Assembly: GCA_007131945.1 (NCBI GenBank)
Contig: SLPP01000215.1
Span: forward strand, 1 to 14,085
Length of the DNA: 14,085 nt
Direction: 5' to 3'
Source: Paracoccaceae bacterium
Lineage (GTDB): Bacteria; Pseudomonadota; Alphaproteobacteria; Rhodobacterales; Rhodobacteraceae
Both the position numbers and the translations under genes were made by a program. The notes under the pieces were generated by a model, which was not told the origin of the DNA, did not search any database, and saw only the letters and a program-made list of their open reading frames with translations. Of the stretch, positions 5,532-12,559 are shown piece by piece (within the stretch, counting starts at the first letter, position 1; each line of letters starts with the position of its first letter).

Positions 5532-7112
5532 TCAGCCCCGCCGGTCGAGCAGCAGCGCCTGCAACGCGGTCCGGCGGGCGATGTCCTCGAAACCCAGGTG
5601 GCGCAGCAGCACCAGCCCCTCGGCCAGCATCCGCGGATCGCTGCCGCTGCCGATCCGGTCGAGAACGCGCAGCACCTCCTCGCCGCGCCGACCCTCGGCG
5701 AGGCGCTCGGCGGCGCCGGCGGGCAGCTCGGGAGAGGGCGCGAAGGCTTCGGCCACCGCCGCCTCGATGGCGTCGCCGGGCAGGTCGGGATCGGGAGGCA
5801 GGCCGCGGGCGATCGCCGCCAGAAGCTCCGCCCGCGGCCCCGCGCCGGGGGCGGTGAGCGCGTGCACCTCGTAGGCGTCCGACAGATGGCCGATCGAGCG
5901 GGCGACCTCGGTCGCCGCGCCGTCGAGCGGGATGTCGCGCAGCCGTTCGGCAAAGAGCGCGACCAGCGCCATTTCCAGCTCGGCCGCTTCCATCTGCGTC
6001 CATGCCGCGACCAGCGCCGGCCCGATCGCGTCCGGATCGTCAAGCGCGAGCGCGGCCTCGAGGCGCTGAACCGCCCGCACCCGGTCCCAGATCCCGCCCG
6101 AGGCCGCCGCCGCGCGCTGGGTGTAGAGCCCCAGCAGCCGGTTCGGTGCCAGCGCGCCCGAGCGCACCAGCCGCTCGGCCGCCTCGATCTGCGCCCGCCA
6201 GCCGATCGTGCCGCGCAGATCGGCATGGGCGAAGGCGACCGGCAGGCCATGTGTCGACACCGGCTCGCCGATCGCCTCGAGCATGCGCCAGGCGAGCGGG
6301 CTGAGCTGCGCCGGCAGGCCGGTGAGCGGCACGATCGGGTCGGCATCGACATGGCCCTCGACCTCGAGGAAGCGCGCGATCAGCATGTCGTAGGGGGGTG
6401 GCAGGCCGCCTTCGCCCTCGACCGCGTCATGGGCAGCCTCGGCCGCCGGCCAGTCGCCGCTGCGGGCCAGGCAGTAGATCCGCGCCGCCTCGAAGGGGAA
6501 GGGTATCTCGCCGGTGAGCACGCGCCGACATACCGGCTCCTCGTCGCCGAGCAGAAGCGCGATCTCGAGCCAGCGCAGCTTCAGCCCGGCGTCGCGCGAA
6601 TCGAGCGTGTCGAGGAGCGCCAGCGCCTGGTCGAGCGCGCCGAAATCGTAGAGCTTGTCGATCCTCGCGGCGAGAAGCGGCGAGCCCTGCGCCGCGGGCG
6701 GGGCGCCGCGGGGCGCGTCGAACTCGGCGAGCAGCAACCGGTAGGCCAGCATGCGCAGCGCGGGCAGCGTGTCGAGCGGCAGCGCGGCGACGAGCGGTGC
6801 CAGCTCCTCGGCCGTGCTCGGCCCCCAGAAGTCGCGCGGCAGGCCGACACGCGCGGGCGGGAACAGGCCGACGGCATCGGGATTCACCCGGTCGAGCGGA
6901 CGCATCGTGATCGCGCCGTCGATCCAGGCGTCGCCGGTCGGCGGCGTGACCGGGTAGAGCTCGCCCGCGTCGGGCACGAGCAGCGTGTCCTGCAGCCATT
7001 CGATGGCGGCCAGCGGCGCCTCGGCGGCAAGCGGCGCGGCGCTCAGGCAGGCGATCAGGGCGCCCGCGAGGGCATCCCGTCCGTGCCTGACGACGCTCGC
7101 GCCACCGCCCAT
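5532..7112 (-). CDS. Exported helical protein of unknown function
   Basis: 526 residues; I do not recognise a characterised family. The N-terminus has a likely Sec signal peptide: basic residues to Arg12, hydrophobic ALAGALIACLSAAPLAA at 14-30 and probable cleavage near AA-EA at 30/31. The mature part is rich in Ala, Leu and Glu, with helical stretches such as LDQALALLDTLD and GDWPAAEAAHDAVEG, which look like degenerate TPR-type repeats. No catalytic motif or other membrane segment is evident. It begins 6 nt after the 54-residue membrane protein gene and ends 3 nt before xerD, so the three appear co-transcribed. I recall similar proteins beside xerD and aroK in other Rhodobacteraceae, which would point to a conserved envelope role, but that is memory, not a search. 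The long open frames on the opposite strand are shadows of its GC-biased codons. Confidence 0.8.
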   Translation of the reverse strand: MGGGASVVRHGRDALAGALIACLSAAPLAAEAPLAAIEWLQDTLLVPDAGELYPVTPPTGDAWIDGAITMRPLDRVNPDAVGLFPPARVGLPRDFWGPSTAEELAPLVAALPLDTLPALRMLAYRLLLAEFDAPRGAPPAAQGSPLLAARIDKLYDFGALDQALALLDTLDSRDAGLKLRWLEIALLLGDEEPVCRRVLTGEIPFPFEAARIYCLARSGDWPAAEAAHDAVEGEGGLPPPYDMLIARFLEVEGHVDADPIVPLTGLPAQLSPLAWRMLEAIGEPVSTHGLPVAFAHADLRGTIGWRAQIEAAERLVRSGALAPNRLLGLYTQRAAAASGGIWDRVRAVQRLEAALALDDPDAIGPALVAAWTQMEAAELEMALVALFAERLRDIPLDGAATEVARSIGHLSDAYEVHALTAPGAGPRAELLAAIARGLPPDPDLPGDAIEAAVAEAFAPSPELPAGAAERLAEGRRGEEVLRVLDRIGSGSDPRMLAEGLVLLRHLGFEDIARRTALQALLLDRRG

Positions 7113-7118
7113 CCCGGC

Positions 7119-7283
7119 CTATCCCGTGCCCAGGTCGACCGGCAGGCTGCGCGGCTCGGCCGGCATGTCGAGATCGCCGAAATAGGCGAAGGCCACGAAG
7201 CCCAGCCCGGCGATCAGCAGAAGCAGGATGAGCGCGCGGAACAGGTAGCCGAAAAAGCCGGGGCGGTCGTCGCGTCGGGGCAT
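7119..7283 (-). CDS. Small single-pass membrane protein (54 aa)
   Basis: Reading the complement from ATG at 7281-7283 to TAG at 7119-7121 gives 54 residues. There is a basic N-terminus (MPRRDDRPG), then one strong transmembrane segment at about residues 14-34 (LFRALILLLLIAGLGFVAFAY), then a short polar tail with MPAEPRSLPVDLG. Positive residues before the helix predict the N-terminus in the cytoplasm and the tail outside. AGAAGG lies about 11 nt upstream of the start. The gene ends 6 nt before the exported 526-residue protein, so they are probably co-transcribed and may act together at the envelope. Its small size means automatic callers could miss it. The function is unknown. Confidence 0.75.
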   Translation of the reverse strand: MPRRDDRPGFFGYLFRALILLLLIAGLGFVAFAYFGDLDMPAEPRSLPVDLGTG

Positions 7284-7408
7284 CGTGTGCTCGGGCCTTC
7301 TCTTGTCGGGTCGGGTCTGCGCCCCGCCACCGGGGCCGCCCGTGCCATTGTTGCGCGTTTTATATATGGTAGTCGCGGCAAGATCACGCCATTGAATGCG
7401 CGGATGAG
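7284..7408. promoter_or_regulatory. Divergent regulatory region, xerD operon and aroK-aroB
   Basis: The region separates the minus-strand small-membrane-protein operon from aroK. It contains a conspicuous AT island TTTTATATATGG at 7358-7369 in otherwise GC-rich DNA, a plausible -10 region for one or both directions. I cannot fit a good -35 hexamer at normal spacing on either strand, so the exact promoters are left open. Confidence 0.35.
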
Positions 7409-7439
7409 AAAAAACCTGCCCGGCCGTGACGGTCCGGGC
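7409..7439 (-). terminator. Intrinsic terminator pointing away from aroK
   Basis: GCCCGG plus CCG (7418-7426) pairs with CGG plus CCGGGC (7430-7439) around a TGA loop, with one bulged T at 7433. On the minus strand this nine-pair stem is followed after 3 nt by TTTTTT (complement of 7409-7414), the classic rho-independent layout. No minus-strand gene ends here. It could stop antisense transcription from aroK-aroB before it enters the small-membrane-protein operon, or act as an attenuator in a long leader of that operon. On the plus strand the same hairpin would sit in the aroK leader RNA. Confidence 0.55.
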
Positions 7440-7492
7440 GGGGCGGGGCGAGGGCGACAGACGGGAACAGCGGGCGCAGACAGCGGGCGGGA

Positions 7493-8044
7493 ATGGCGGC
7501 AGGCAGGCGCGGCAGGCTCAAAAAGACGGTGGTGATGGTCGGGATGATGGGTGCCGGCAAGACCGCCGTGGGGGGCGAACTGGCGCGCAGCCTCGGCGTG
7601 CCGTTCCTCGATTCGGATGCCGAGATCGAGCGCGCCGCCAATGCCACGATCGCCGAGATCTTCGCCCGCGACGGCGAGCCCTTCTTCCGCGCCAAGGAGG
7701 CGCAGGTCATCGCCCGGCTGCTGAAGGGTCCGCCGGGCGTGCTGTCGGTCGGCGGCGGGGCGTTCCTCAACCCCGAGACGCGGGCGCTGATCAGCGATCT
7801 CGGCGTCGCGGTCTGGCTGAAGGCCAGTCTCGATCTGCTGTGGAGCCGGGTGAAGCGCAAGGATACCCGCCCGCTCCTGCGCACGGCCGATCCGCGGCGC
7901 ACGCTGGCCGGGCTGATGGCGGCGCGAGAGCCCGCCTATGCGCAGGCCGACCTGATCGTCGAGGTCGCGCCGGAAGCCTCGATCGAGGAGACCGCCGCGC
8001 GCGTGCGCGCCGCGCTCGCCACCCGCCCCGATGTCCTGTCCTGA
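7493..8044 (+). CDS. aroK: Shikimate kinase
   Basis: 183-residue cytoplasmic kinase that phosphorylates shikimate with ATP in the chorismate pathway. The Walker A loop is GMMGAGKT at residues 17-24. The shikimate-binding DSD lies at 40-42, FFRAKE at 64-69 and GGGAF at 87-91. The lid contains RPLLR at 126-130, and the adenine-loop region has REPAYAQAD at 145-153. The length is normal for AroK. The ATG at 7493 is preceded by a GGCGGGA stretch lying very close to it; a slightly different start within the first ten residues is possible because the Arg-rich N-terminus is not conserved. Only 9 nt separate it from aroB, so the two consecutive shikimate-pathway enzymes form an operon. An aroK-aroB pair is common in proteobacteria. 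Confidence 0.95.
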   Translation: MAAGRRGRLKKTVVMVGMMGAGKTAVGGELARSLGVPFLDSDAEIERAANATIAEIFARDGEPFFRAKEAQVIARLLKGPPGVLSVGGGAFLNPETRALISDLGVAVWLKASLDLLWSRVKRKDTRPLLRTADPRRTLAGLMAAREPAYAQADLIVEVAPEASIEETAARVRAALATRPDVLS

Positions 8045-8053
8045 GGTGCCCCC

Positions 8054-9175
8054 GTGACCGACCGCCCCATCGACACCGTCGCCGTCACGCTCGGCCCGCG
8101 CAGCTACCGGGTGCGCATCGGTTCGGGGCTGATCGCCCGCGCCGGGGCCGAGATCGCGCCGCTGCTCCGGCGTCCGCGCGTCGCGGTCCTGACCGAGGAG
8201 CGGGTGGCGGCGCTGCATCTGCCCGCGCTCGAGGCCGGGCTCGCCGCCGAGGGGATCGCCCTGCAGGCGCTGGCGCTGCCGCCCGGGGAGGCGACGAAAA
8301 GCTGGGCGCAGCTTGCCCGCGCCGTCGAATGGCTGCTCGCCGCCGAGGTCGAGCGCGGCGATCTCGTCGTCGCCCTGGGCGGCGGCGTGATCGGCGATCT
8401 GGCGGGCTTTGCCGCCGCCATCCTGCGCCGCGGCGTGCGCTACGTGCAGGTCCCGACGACGCTGCTGGCGCAGGTCGACAGTTCGGTCGGCGGCAAGACC
8501 GGGATCAACACCGCGCAGGGCAAGAACCTCGTCGGTGCCTTCCACCAGCCAAGCCTCGTTCTGGCCGACATCGCGCTTCTCGACACGCTGCCCGAGCGCG
8601 ACTTCCTTGCCGGCTATGCCGAGGTGGTGAAATACGGGCTTCTGGGTGATGCCGCTTTTTTCGCCTGGCTCGAGGCGAACGGCCCGGCGCTCGCCGCCGG
8701 CGACCGGGCGCTGCGGCAGGAGGCGGTGCGCCGGTCGGTGGCGATGAAGGCGGGCATCGTCGCGCGCGACGAGCACGAGGCGGGCGAGCGCGCGCTGCTC
8801 AATCTCGGCCATACCTTCGGCCATGCACTGGAGGCGGCGACCGGCTATTCCGACCGGCTGCTGCATGGCGAGGGCGTGGCGATCGGCTGCCAGCTCGCCT
8901 TCGAGCTTTCCGCGCGCCTCGGGCTCTGCCCGCAGGAGGCGCCGAGCCGGCTGGCCGCGCATCTGGCCGCGATGGGGATGAAGCGCCGGCTTGCCGACAT
9001 CCCCGGCGCGCTGCCTGAAACGGGCGATCTGATCGCGCTCATGGCGCAGGACAAGAAGGTGATCGAGGGAAGGCTGCGCTTCGTCCTCGCCCGCGACATC
9101 GGTGCGGCCTTCGTCACCGATGCCGTGCCGCCCGAGGCGCTGCACGCGCTGCTCGACGCGGCGCGCGCGGCGTAG
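8054..9175 (+). CDS. aroB: 3-dehydroquinate synthase
   Basis: 373-residue NAD- and metal-dependent enzyme that converts DAHP to 3-dehydroquinate, the second step of the shikimate pathway. NAD-binding landmarks are PGEATKS at 77-83, GGGVIGDLAGF at 109-119 and PTTLLAQVDSSVGGKTGIN at 134-152. The metal ligands appear as Glu190 (GYAEVVKYG), His253 (LGHTFGHALE) and His271 (LLHGEGVAIG). Length and order match the family. The start is GTG at 8054, with GAGG overlapping the aroK stop as the ribosome binding site. The gene ends at TAG 9173-9175, and 49 nt later the tRNA-Gly gene comes from the opposite strand. No convincing terminator with a T-run is seen in that gap. Confidence 0.96.
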   Translation: MTDRPIDTVAVTLGPRSYRVRIGSGLIARAGAEIAPLLRRPRVAVLTEERVAALHLPALEAGLAAEGIALQALALPPGEATKSWAQLARAVEWLLAAEVERGDLVVALGGGVIGDLAGFAAAILRRGVRYVQVPTTLLAQVDSSVGGKTGINTAQGKNLVGAFHQPSLVLADIALLDTLPERDFLAGYAEVVKYGLLGDAAFFAWLEANGPALAAGDRALRQEAVRRSVAMKAGIVARDEHEAGERALLNLGHTFGHALEAATGYSDRLLHGEGVAIGCQLAFELSARLGLCPQEAPSRLAAHLAAMGMKRRLADIPGALPETGDLIALMAQDKKVIEGRLRFVLARDIGAAFVTDAVPPEALHALLDAARAA

Positions 9176-9224
9176 GGCGGTGTCACGCGCCCTGCAGCGC
9201 GCCTCGATCTGTCCGGAAGTGGTC

Positions 9225-9298
9225 TGGAGCGGGTAGCGGGAATCGAACCCGCGCGTTCAGCTTGGGAAGCTGACAGGCTACCATTACATCATACCCGC
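9225..9298 (-). tRNA. tRNA-Gly (anticodon CCC)
   Basis: The minus strand folds as a full cloverleaf. The acceptor is GCGGGTA (complement of 9292-9298) paired with TACCCGC (complement of 9229-9235), followed by discriminator T and an encoded CCA (complement of 9225-9227). The anticodon stem TCAGC/GCTGA encloses the loop TTCCCAA, giving anticodon CCC at 9264-9266, which reads the GGG glycine codon. The T-arm contains GGTTCGATTCC. Total length is 74 nt with CCA. Confidence 0.95.
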
Positions 9299-9307
9299 AT
9301 GAGCCGT

Positions 9308-9336
9308 CGTCTAGCGGCCGGCCCGATTCCCGTCAA
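9308..9336 (-). promoter_or_regulatory. Promoter of the tRNA-Gly gene
   Basis: On the minus strand TTGACG (complement of 9331-9336) is followed by exactly 17 nt and TAGACG (complement of 9308-9313). Nine bases then separate it from the mature tRNA 5' end. Both hexamers and the spacing fit a housekeeping sigma-70 promoter of alphaproteobacterial type. It lies in the 58-nt gap after the ssb stop codon, so the tRNA need not depend on ssb transcription. Confidence 0.7.
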
Positions 9337-9356
9337 GACGTGGCGATCAGAGGCGA

Positions 9357-9821
9357 TCAGAACGGGATCTCGTCGTCCATGTCGGCCGGGCCGCGGTCGA
9401 AGCCGCCGGAACGGTCGCCGTAGCCGCTGTCGCGCCCGCCCTGGTCGGAATAACCACCACCGCCCTCGCCGCGACCGTCGAGCATGGTGAGTTCGGAACG
9501 ATAGGGCCGAAGAGCGATCTCGGTCGTGTATCGGTCCTGGCCCGATTGGTCTTGCCACTTCCGCGTTTCGAGTTGACCTTCGAGATAGATCTTGGAGCCC
9601 TTCTTCAGAAACCGCTCGGCGACATTGACCAGCGGTTCCGAATAGATCGCCACCCGGTGCCATTCGGTCCTCTCGCGCCGCTCGCCGGTCTGTTTGTCGC
9701 GCCAGGTCTCCGAGGTCGCGATGCGCAGGTTGCAGACCTTGCCGCCACTCGGGAAACTCCGCACCTCGGGGTCGGCGCCGAGATTGCCGATGAGAATGAC
9801 CTTGTTGACCGAACCTGCCAT
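9357..9821 (-). CDS. ssb: Single-stranded DNA-binding protein
   Basis: 154-residue SSB, the essential homotetramer that coats single-stranded DNA in replication, repair and recombination. The OB-fold spans about residues 4-113: [16 protein letters not shown] at 6-21, [11 protein letters not shown] at 52-62 and [17 protein letters not shown] at 74-90. Trp40, Trp54 and Trp89, with Tyr60, fall at or next to the ssDNA-stacking positions of E. coli SSB. A Gly/Asp/Ser-rich disordered linker follows, ending in the acidic protein-interaction tip DMDDEIPF. I chose ATG at 9819-9821 because GGGAG lies 6 nt upstream and MAGSVNKV matches the family start; a longer frame to 9845 adds eight unlikely residues. 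The gene is divergent from the lytic transglycosylase. I found no GTTC-N7-GTTC SOS box upstream. Confidence 0.96.
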   Translation of the reverse strand: MAGSVNKVILIGNLGADPEVRSFPSGGKVCNLRIATSETWRDKQTGERRERTEWHRVAIYSEPLVNVAERFLKKGSKIYLEGQLETRKWQDQSGQDRYTTEIALRPYRSELTMLDGRGEGGGGYSDQGGRDSGYGDRSGGFDRGPADMDDEIPF

Positions 9822-9994
9822 GCCGCTCTCCCGTCGAATCTGCACTCGCCCTCCGGTAGCACGACTGCGCCGCGCGGGACAGGGGAAACGGCCGGCTTGC
9901 CTTGCGCGGTGATTCCGGTCACAAGAAGAGAGGAACGCGCGGCCGCCGGCCCGGGCCGGATCGTGCGCGCGGGACAGTTGCGGGGGGTTGCCGG

Positions 9995-10594
9995 ATGCGT
10001 TCGCTCATCGCCATGCTCGCCGTCGGCCTGGGGACGATGGCCTTCAGCGAACCGACCGCGGCGAGCGGTCTGCGCCTCGGCGGAGCGGCGTCGTCCGATG
10101 CGGTGGCGCGCAACCAGACCCGGCTGATGGAGACGCGGCTCTCGAGGCAGTACTCGGCCTCGGACCGGCATTTGCCGAACCTGCCGCAGCCGGTCGATGC
10201 CCGTGCGCCGCGGTATTCCGGGCCCAATCCCGGCGCCTATCTCGACATGGCCCGCGCCGCCGCGCGCCGGCACAACGTGCCCGAGGACCTGTTCCTGCGG
10301 CTCGTCCACCAGGAGAGCCGCTGGAATTCGGCGGCGGTCTCGCCCAAGGGGGCGCGGGGGCTGGCGCAGCTGATGCCCGACACGGCGCGGCTCCTGCGCG
10401 TCGATCCCGACGATCCGCGCCAGAACCTCGAGGGCGGGGCGCGGTATCTGCGGATGATGTACGACCGCTTCGGCAACTGGCGGCTGGCGCTGGCGGCCTA
10501 CAATGCCGGCCCCGAGGCGGTCGAGCGTCACGGCGGCGTGCCGCCCTTCGCCGAGACGACGCAATACGTGCGGGTAATCCTCGGCTCGGGCTGA
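9995..10594 (+). CDS. Small exported lytic transglycosylase (SLT domain)
   Basis: 199-residue protein with an N-terminal signal peptide ([14 protein letters not shown] at 4-17, likely cleavage in the Ala-rich stretch around 22-24). An unstructured linker reaches about residue 78, and a Slt/MltE-type transglycosylase domain spans about 80-195. The catalytic Glu107 lies in HQESRWN. The motifs [16 protein letters not shown] at 119-134, NLEGGARYL at 144-152 and [13 protein letters not shown] at 165-177 follow in family order. Such enzymes cleave the MurNAc-GlcNAc bond of peptidoglycan in the periplasm, forming 1,6-anhydro-MurNAc. The ATG at 9995 is chosen because it creates the signal peptide and follows a G-rich ribosome-binding stretch at about 9981-9986; a frame open from 9902 adds an Arg-rich non-conserved leader. 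The partner process (division, secretion or recycling) cannot be told. Confidence 0.9.
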   Translation: MRSLIAMLAVGLGTMAFSEPTAASGLRLGGAASSDAVARNQTRLMETRLSRQYSASDRHLPNLPQPVDARAPRYSGPNPGAYLDMARAAARRHNVPEDLFLRLVHQESRWNSAAVSPKGARGLAQLMPDTARLLRVDPDDPRQNLEGGARYLRMMYDRFGNWRLALAAYNAGPEAVERHGGVPPFAETTQYVRVILGSG

Positions 10595-10606
10595 ACGGCG
10601 GTTGCG

Positions 10607-10684
10607 CGTCCAAATTCGGACACTTTGGCAAGATCCTGACATAAAATGAAAATCCGCCGCCGTTAACCGCAACGAAACTTTCGG
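10607..10684 (-). repeat. Intergenic dyad element, copy 3
   Basis: Plus-strand landmarks are the imperfect palindrome GTCCAAATTCGGAC at 10608-10621, TGGCAAGA at 10625-10632, a spacer with ATAAAATGAAAAT at 10641-10653, CGTTAACC at 10661-10668 and GAAACTTTC at 10674-10682. It aligns without gaps to copy 2. It nearly fills the 96-nt gap between two converging genes, starting 13 nt after the transglycosylase stop and ending 6 nt from the AraC-regulator stop. Any RNA made across it from either gene would include the structure. Confidence 0.75.
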
Positions 10685-10690
10685 CCGGGG

Positions 10691-11527
10691 TCACTTCCTG
10701 GGGATGACCGGGGCGGCGGCGGGGCGTTTACGGAAGGCCGAGGGCGTCATGCCCGCGGCTTTCTGGAAGGCGCGGGTGAAGTAGCCGGCCGAGTTGTAGC
10801 CCAGATGCTCGGCCACCGCCTTGACCGGCAGCTTCGTCTCGGTCAGCAGGCGGCGGGCCTCGAACAGCACGCGGTCCTCGAGCAGCATGTGCGCGCTGCG
10901 CCCGCAGGTGGCGCGGCAGGCGCGGCTCAGATGCGTCGGCGTCACGCCGAGCGCGGCGGCGAAGTCGGCGACGGCGACATTCGAACGGAAATCACGCTCC
11001 AGCAGCGTGGCATAGCGCGCGACCAGCCGCTGCGCGGCGAGCGAGCGGCCGGGCAGGGGCTCGGGCGTGCCGGCGCGCAGGATCTGCCGTTCCAGCCAGA
11101 CGCTGAGCAGGCCGAGATGGTGCTGCGCGGCGCGCGCGGCACCGGGCCGGTCGCCCTCGATCTCGCGCTGGATGTTCTCGAGGACGCCGATCAGCTCCTT
11201 CTGCGAGATCGGGTCGCGCAGGCGCAGCACATGCACCGCGTCGGGCAGGTCGAGCCCGTGGTCGCGGCCGAAGAAGACCGCGGTGCCCTGCACCCGCGGC
11301 GTCACCTCGAAGCCGTGCATCGTGCCGGGCGGGATGAAGATCGCGTTGTGCGGCCCGTAGCCGCGGGTCGTGCCGGCGATGGTGATGCGGCCCTGGCCCT
11401 GGGTGAACCACAGAAGCACCGCCTCGCGCAGCGACCGCATCGCCTCCACCCGCCAGCGCCCGCCGGCGGCGAGCCGCGAGATCGGAACGAGGCGCAGGAC
11501 GGAGGGGGTTTCGGGGACGATGGTCAT
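10691..11527 (-). CDS. AraC-family transcriptional regulator with cupin-like sensor domain
   Basis: 278-residue regulator. The N-terminal half is an AraC-type cupin ligand-binding domain, with WFTQGQGRITIAG at 40-52 and the beta-strand motif HNAIFIPPGTMHGFE at 60-74. A helical linker (about 105-160) probably mediates dimerisation. The C-terminal DNA-binding domain has two helix-turn-helix units: VAVADFAAALGVTPTHLSR at 184-202, and VKAVAEHLGYNSAGYFTRAF at 235-254 followed by GMTPSAFRK at 259-267. The effector and target genes are unknown. I chose ATG at 11525-11527; the frame stays open to a TTG at 11620, but the extra residues look non-conserved. The ribosome binding site is weak. It lies 129 nt downstream of miaA on the same strand, a gap large enough for its own promoter and containing a GGCGGCGG/CCGCCGCC palindrome. 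Confidence 0.88.
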   Translation of the reverse strand: MTIVPETPSVLRLVPISRLAAGGRWRVEAMRSLREAVLLWFTQGQGRITIAGTTRGYGPHNAIFIPPGTMHGFEVTPRVQGTAVFFGRDHGLDLPDAVHVLRLRDPISQKELIGVLENIQREIEGDRPGAARAAQHHLGLLSVWLERQILRAGTPEPLPGRSLAAQRLVARYATLLERDFRSNVAVADFAAALGVTPTHLSRACRATCGRSAHMLLEDRVLFEARRLLTETKLPVKAVAEHLGYNSAGYFTRAFQKAAGMTPSAFRKRPAAAPVIPRK

Positions 11528-11559
11528 CTCGGGCCGGGTGCTGGACTGACGCCACACTA

Positions 11560-11575
11560 GGCGGCGGCCGCCGCC
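11560..11575. promoter_or_regulatory. Perfect 16-nt GC palindrome upstream of the AraC-type gene
   Basis: GGCGGCGGCCGCCGCC is self-complementary over 16 nt and lies 33 nt before the chosen start codon of the AraC-type regulator. It could be an operator for autoregulation or a hairpin after miaA. GC-only palindromes arise easily in DNA of this composition, so support is weak. Confidence 0.2.
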
Positions 11576-11656
11576 GAGCCAACGAAAAAGTGAAAGCGAT
11601 GCGCGAAGATTGTCGCTCAAGCGGCTTGCGGCGTTGCGGAAATGCGACTCGAGGCG

Positions 11657-12559
11657 TCAGTCGGGGGCGACCCGCGGCCAGCCGGCCATGCGGTTGCGGA
11701 ACCAGGTGCGCTGGCGCTTGGCGTATTGCCGCGTGGCAAGTGTTGCGGCGGCCTCGGCCTCGGCCAACGACATCTGGCCCCGCAGATGCGCGATCAGTTC
11801 CGCCGCGCCGATCGCGCGGGTCCAGAGCGGCATCGGGCCGGGGGTCTCGGTGTCGGGCCAGTGGGGCAGGGCGGCGCGCGCCTCGTCGAGCGCGCCGGCG
11901 CGCAGCATGGCGGCGAATCGGTCCGCGATTCGCCGCGCGAGAAGGTCGCGGTCGGGCATCATTAGAAGCGGCGCCGCCCGCGACAGCGGCAGGAGCGGCG
12001 GATCGGTGGCGTCCTGCCAGGCGGCGAGACCGCGCCCGGTCGCCTGCAGCACCTCCCAGGCGCGGCGGATGCGGGCGGGGTTCCGCCGGTCTATCCGCGC
12101 CGCGGTGCCGGCGTCGAGTTCGGCAAGGAGCGCGGCGGCGCCGCCCTCCCGCAGCCGCGCCGCGGCGGTCGCGCGGATCCCGGCGGGGATCGGCGGGATC
12201 GCCGCCAGCCCGCCGGTCAGCGCGGTGAAATAGAGGCCGGTGCCGCCGACGATGACCGGGTCCGGATGCCGGTCGAGGATACCGGCGAGCTCGCGCAGCC
12301 AGTGGCCGACGGAATAATCCGCCCCGCGCGGGACGTGGCCGTAGAGCAGATGCGGGGCGCGCGCCTCGTCCGCCGGCGAGGGCCGCGCGGTCAGCACCCG
12401 CCAGGCATCGTGCACCTGCAGCGCGTCGGCATTGACCACGACCCGCCCCTGCGCCTCGGCGATACGCAGGGCCAGCGCCGACTTGCCGCTCGCCGTCGGC
12501 CCGGCGATCAGCACGGGGCGGGCGGGGTCGGGCAGGATCGAAGCGGCGGGCATCGGCAT
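11657..12559 (-). CDS. miaA: tRNA dimethylallyltransferase
   Basis: 300-residue enzyme that transfers a dimethylallyl group from DMAPP to N6 of A37 in tRNAs reading UNN codons. The P-loop is GPTASGKS at residues 20-27. The catalytic-Asp region reads NADALQV at 43-49, followed by LTARPS at 56-61 in place of the common GTAKP. The motif VIVGGTGLYF lies at 102-111, RNPARIRRAWEVLQATG in the middle, and the family's ATRQYAKRQRTWFRN near the C-terminus. The variant wording of the second motif resembles other rhodobacterial MiaA proteins. ATG at 12557-12559 is the chosen start; ATG at 12551-12553 is nearly as good, and no strong ribosome binding site precedes either. The gene is divergent from pyrH and upstream of the AraC-type regulator gene. 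Confidence 0.93.
   Translation of the reverse strand: MPMPAASILPDPARPVLIAGPTASGKSALALRIAEAQGRVVVNADALQVHDAWRVLTARPSPADEARAPHLLYGHVPRGADYSVGHWLRELAGILDRHPDPVIVGGTGLYFTALTGGLAAIPPIPAGIRATAAARLREGGAAALLAELDAGTAARIDRRNPARIRRAWEVLQATGRGLAAWQDATDPPLLPLSRAAPLLMMPDRDLLARRIADRFAAMLRAGALDEARAALPHWPDTETPGPMPLWTRAIGAAELIAHLRGQMSLAEAEAAATLATRQYAKRQRTWFRNRMAGWPRVAPD

Noticed and set aside
4683..7535. A 950-codon open frame on the plus strand opposite xerD and the exported protein.
   Set aside because: It is low-complexity Arg/Gly/Ala sequence with no family resemblance. It runs antisense to xerD, whose catalytic residues are all present, and is a product of GC-biased codons.
9176..9224. GCGC-rich inverted repeat after aroB as a terminator.
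   Set aside because: The stem is short and imperfect and there is no T-run on either strand.
9822..9994. LexA (SOS) box upstream of ssb.
   Set aside because: I looked for GTTC-N7-GTTC and its complement in the ssb upstream gap and found none.
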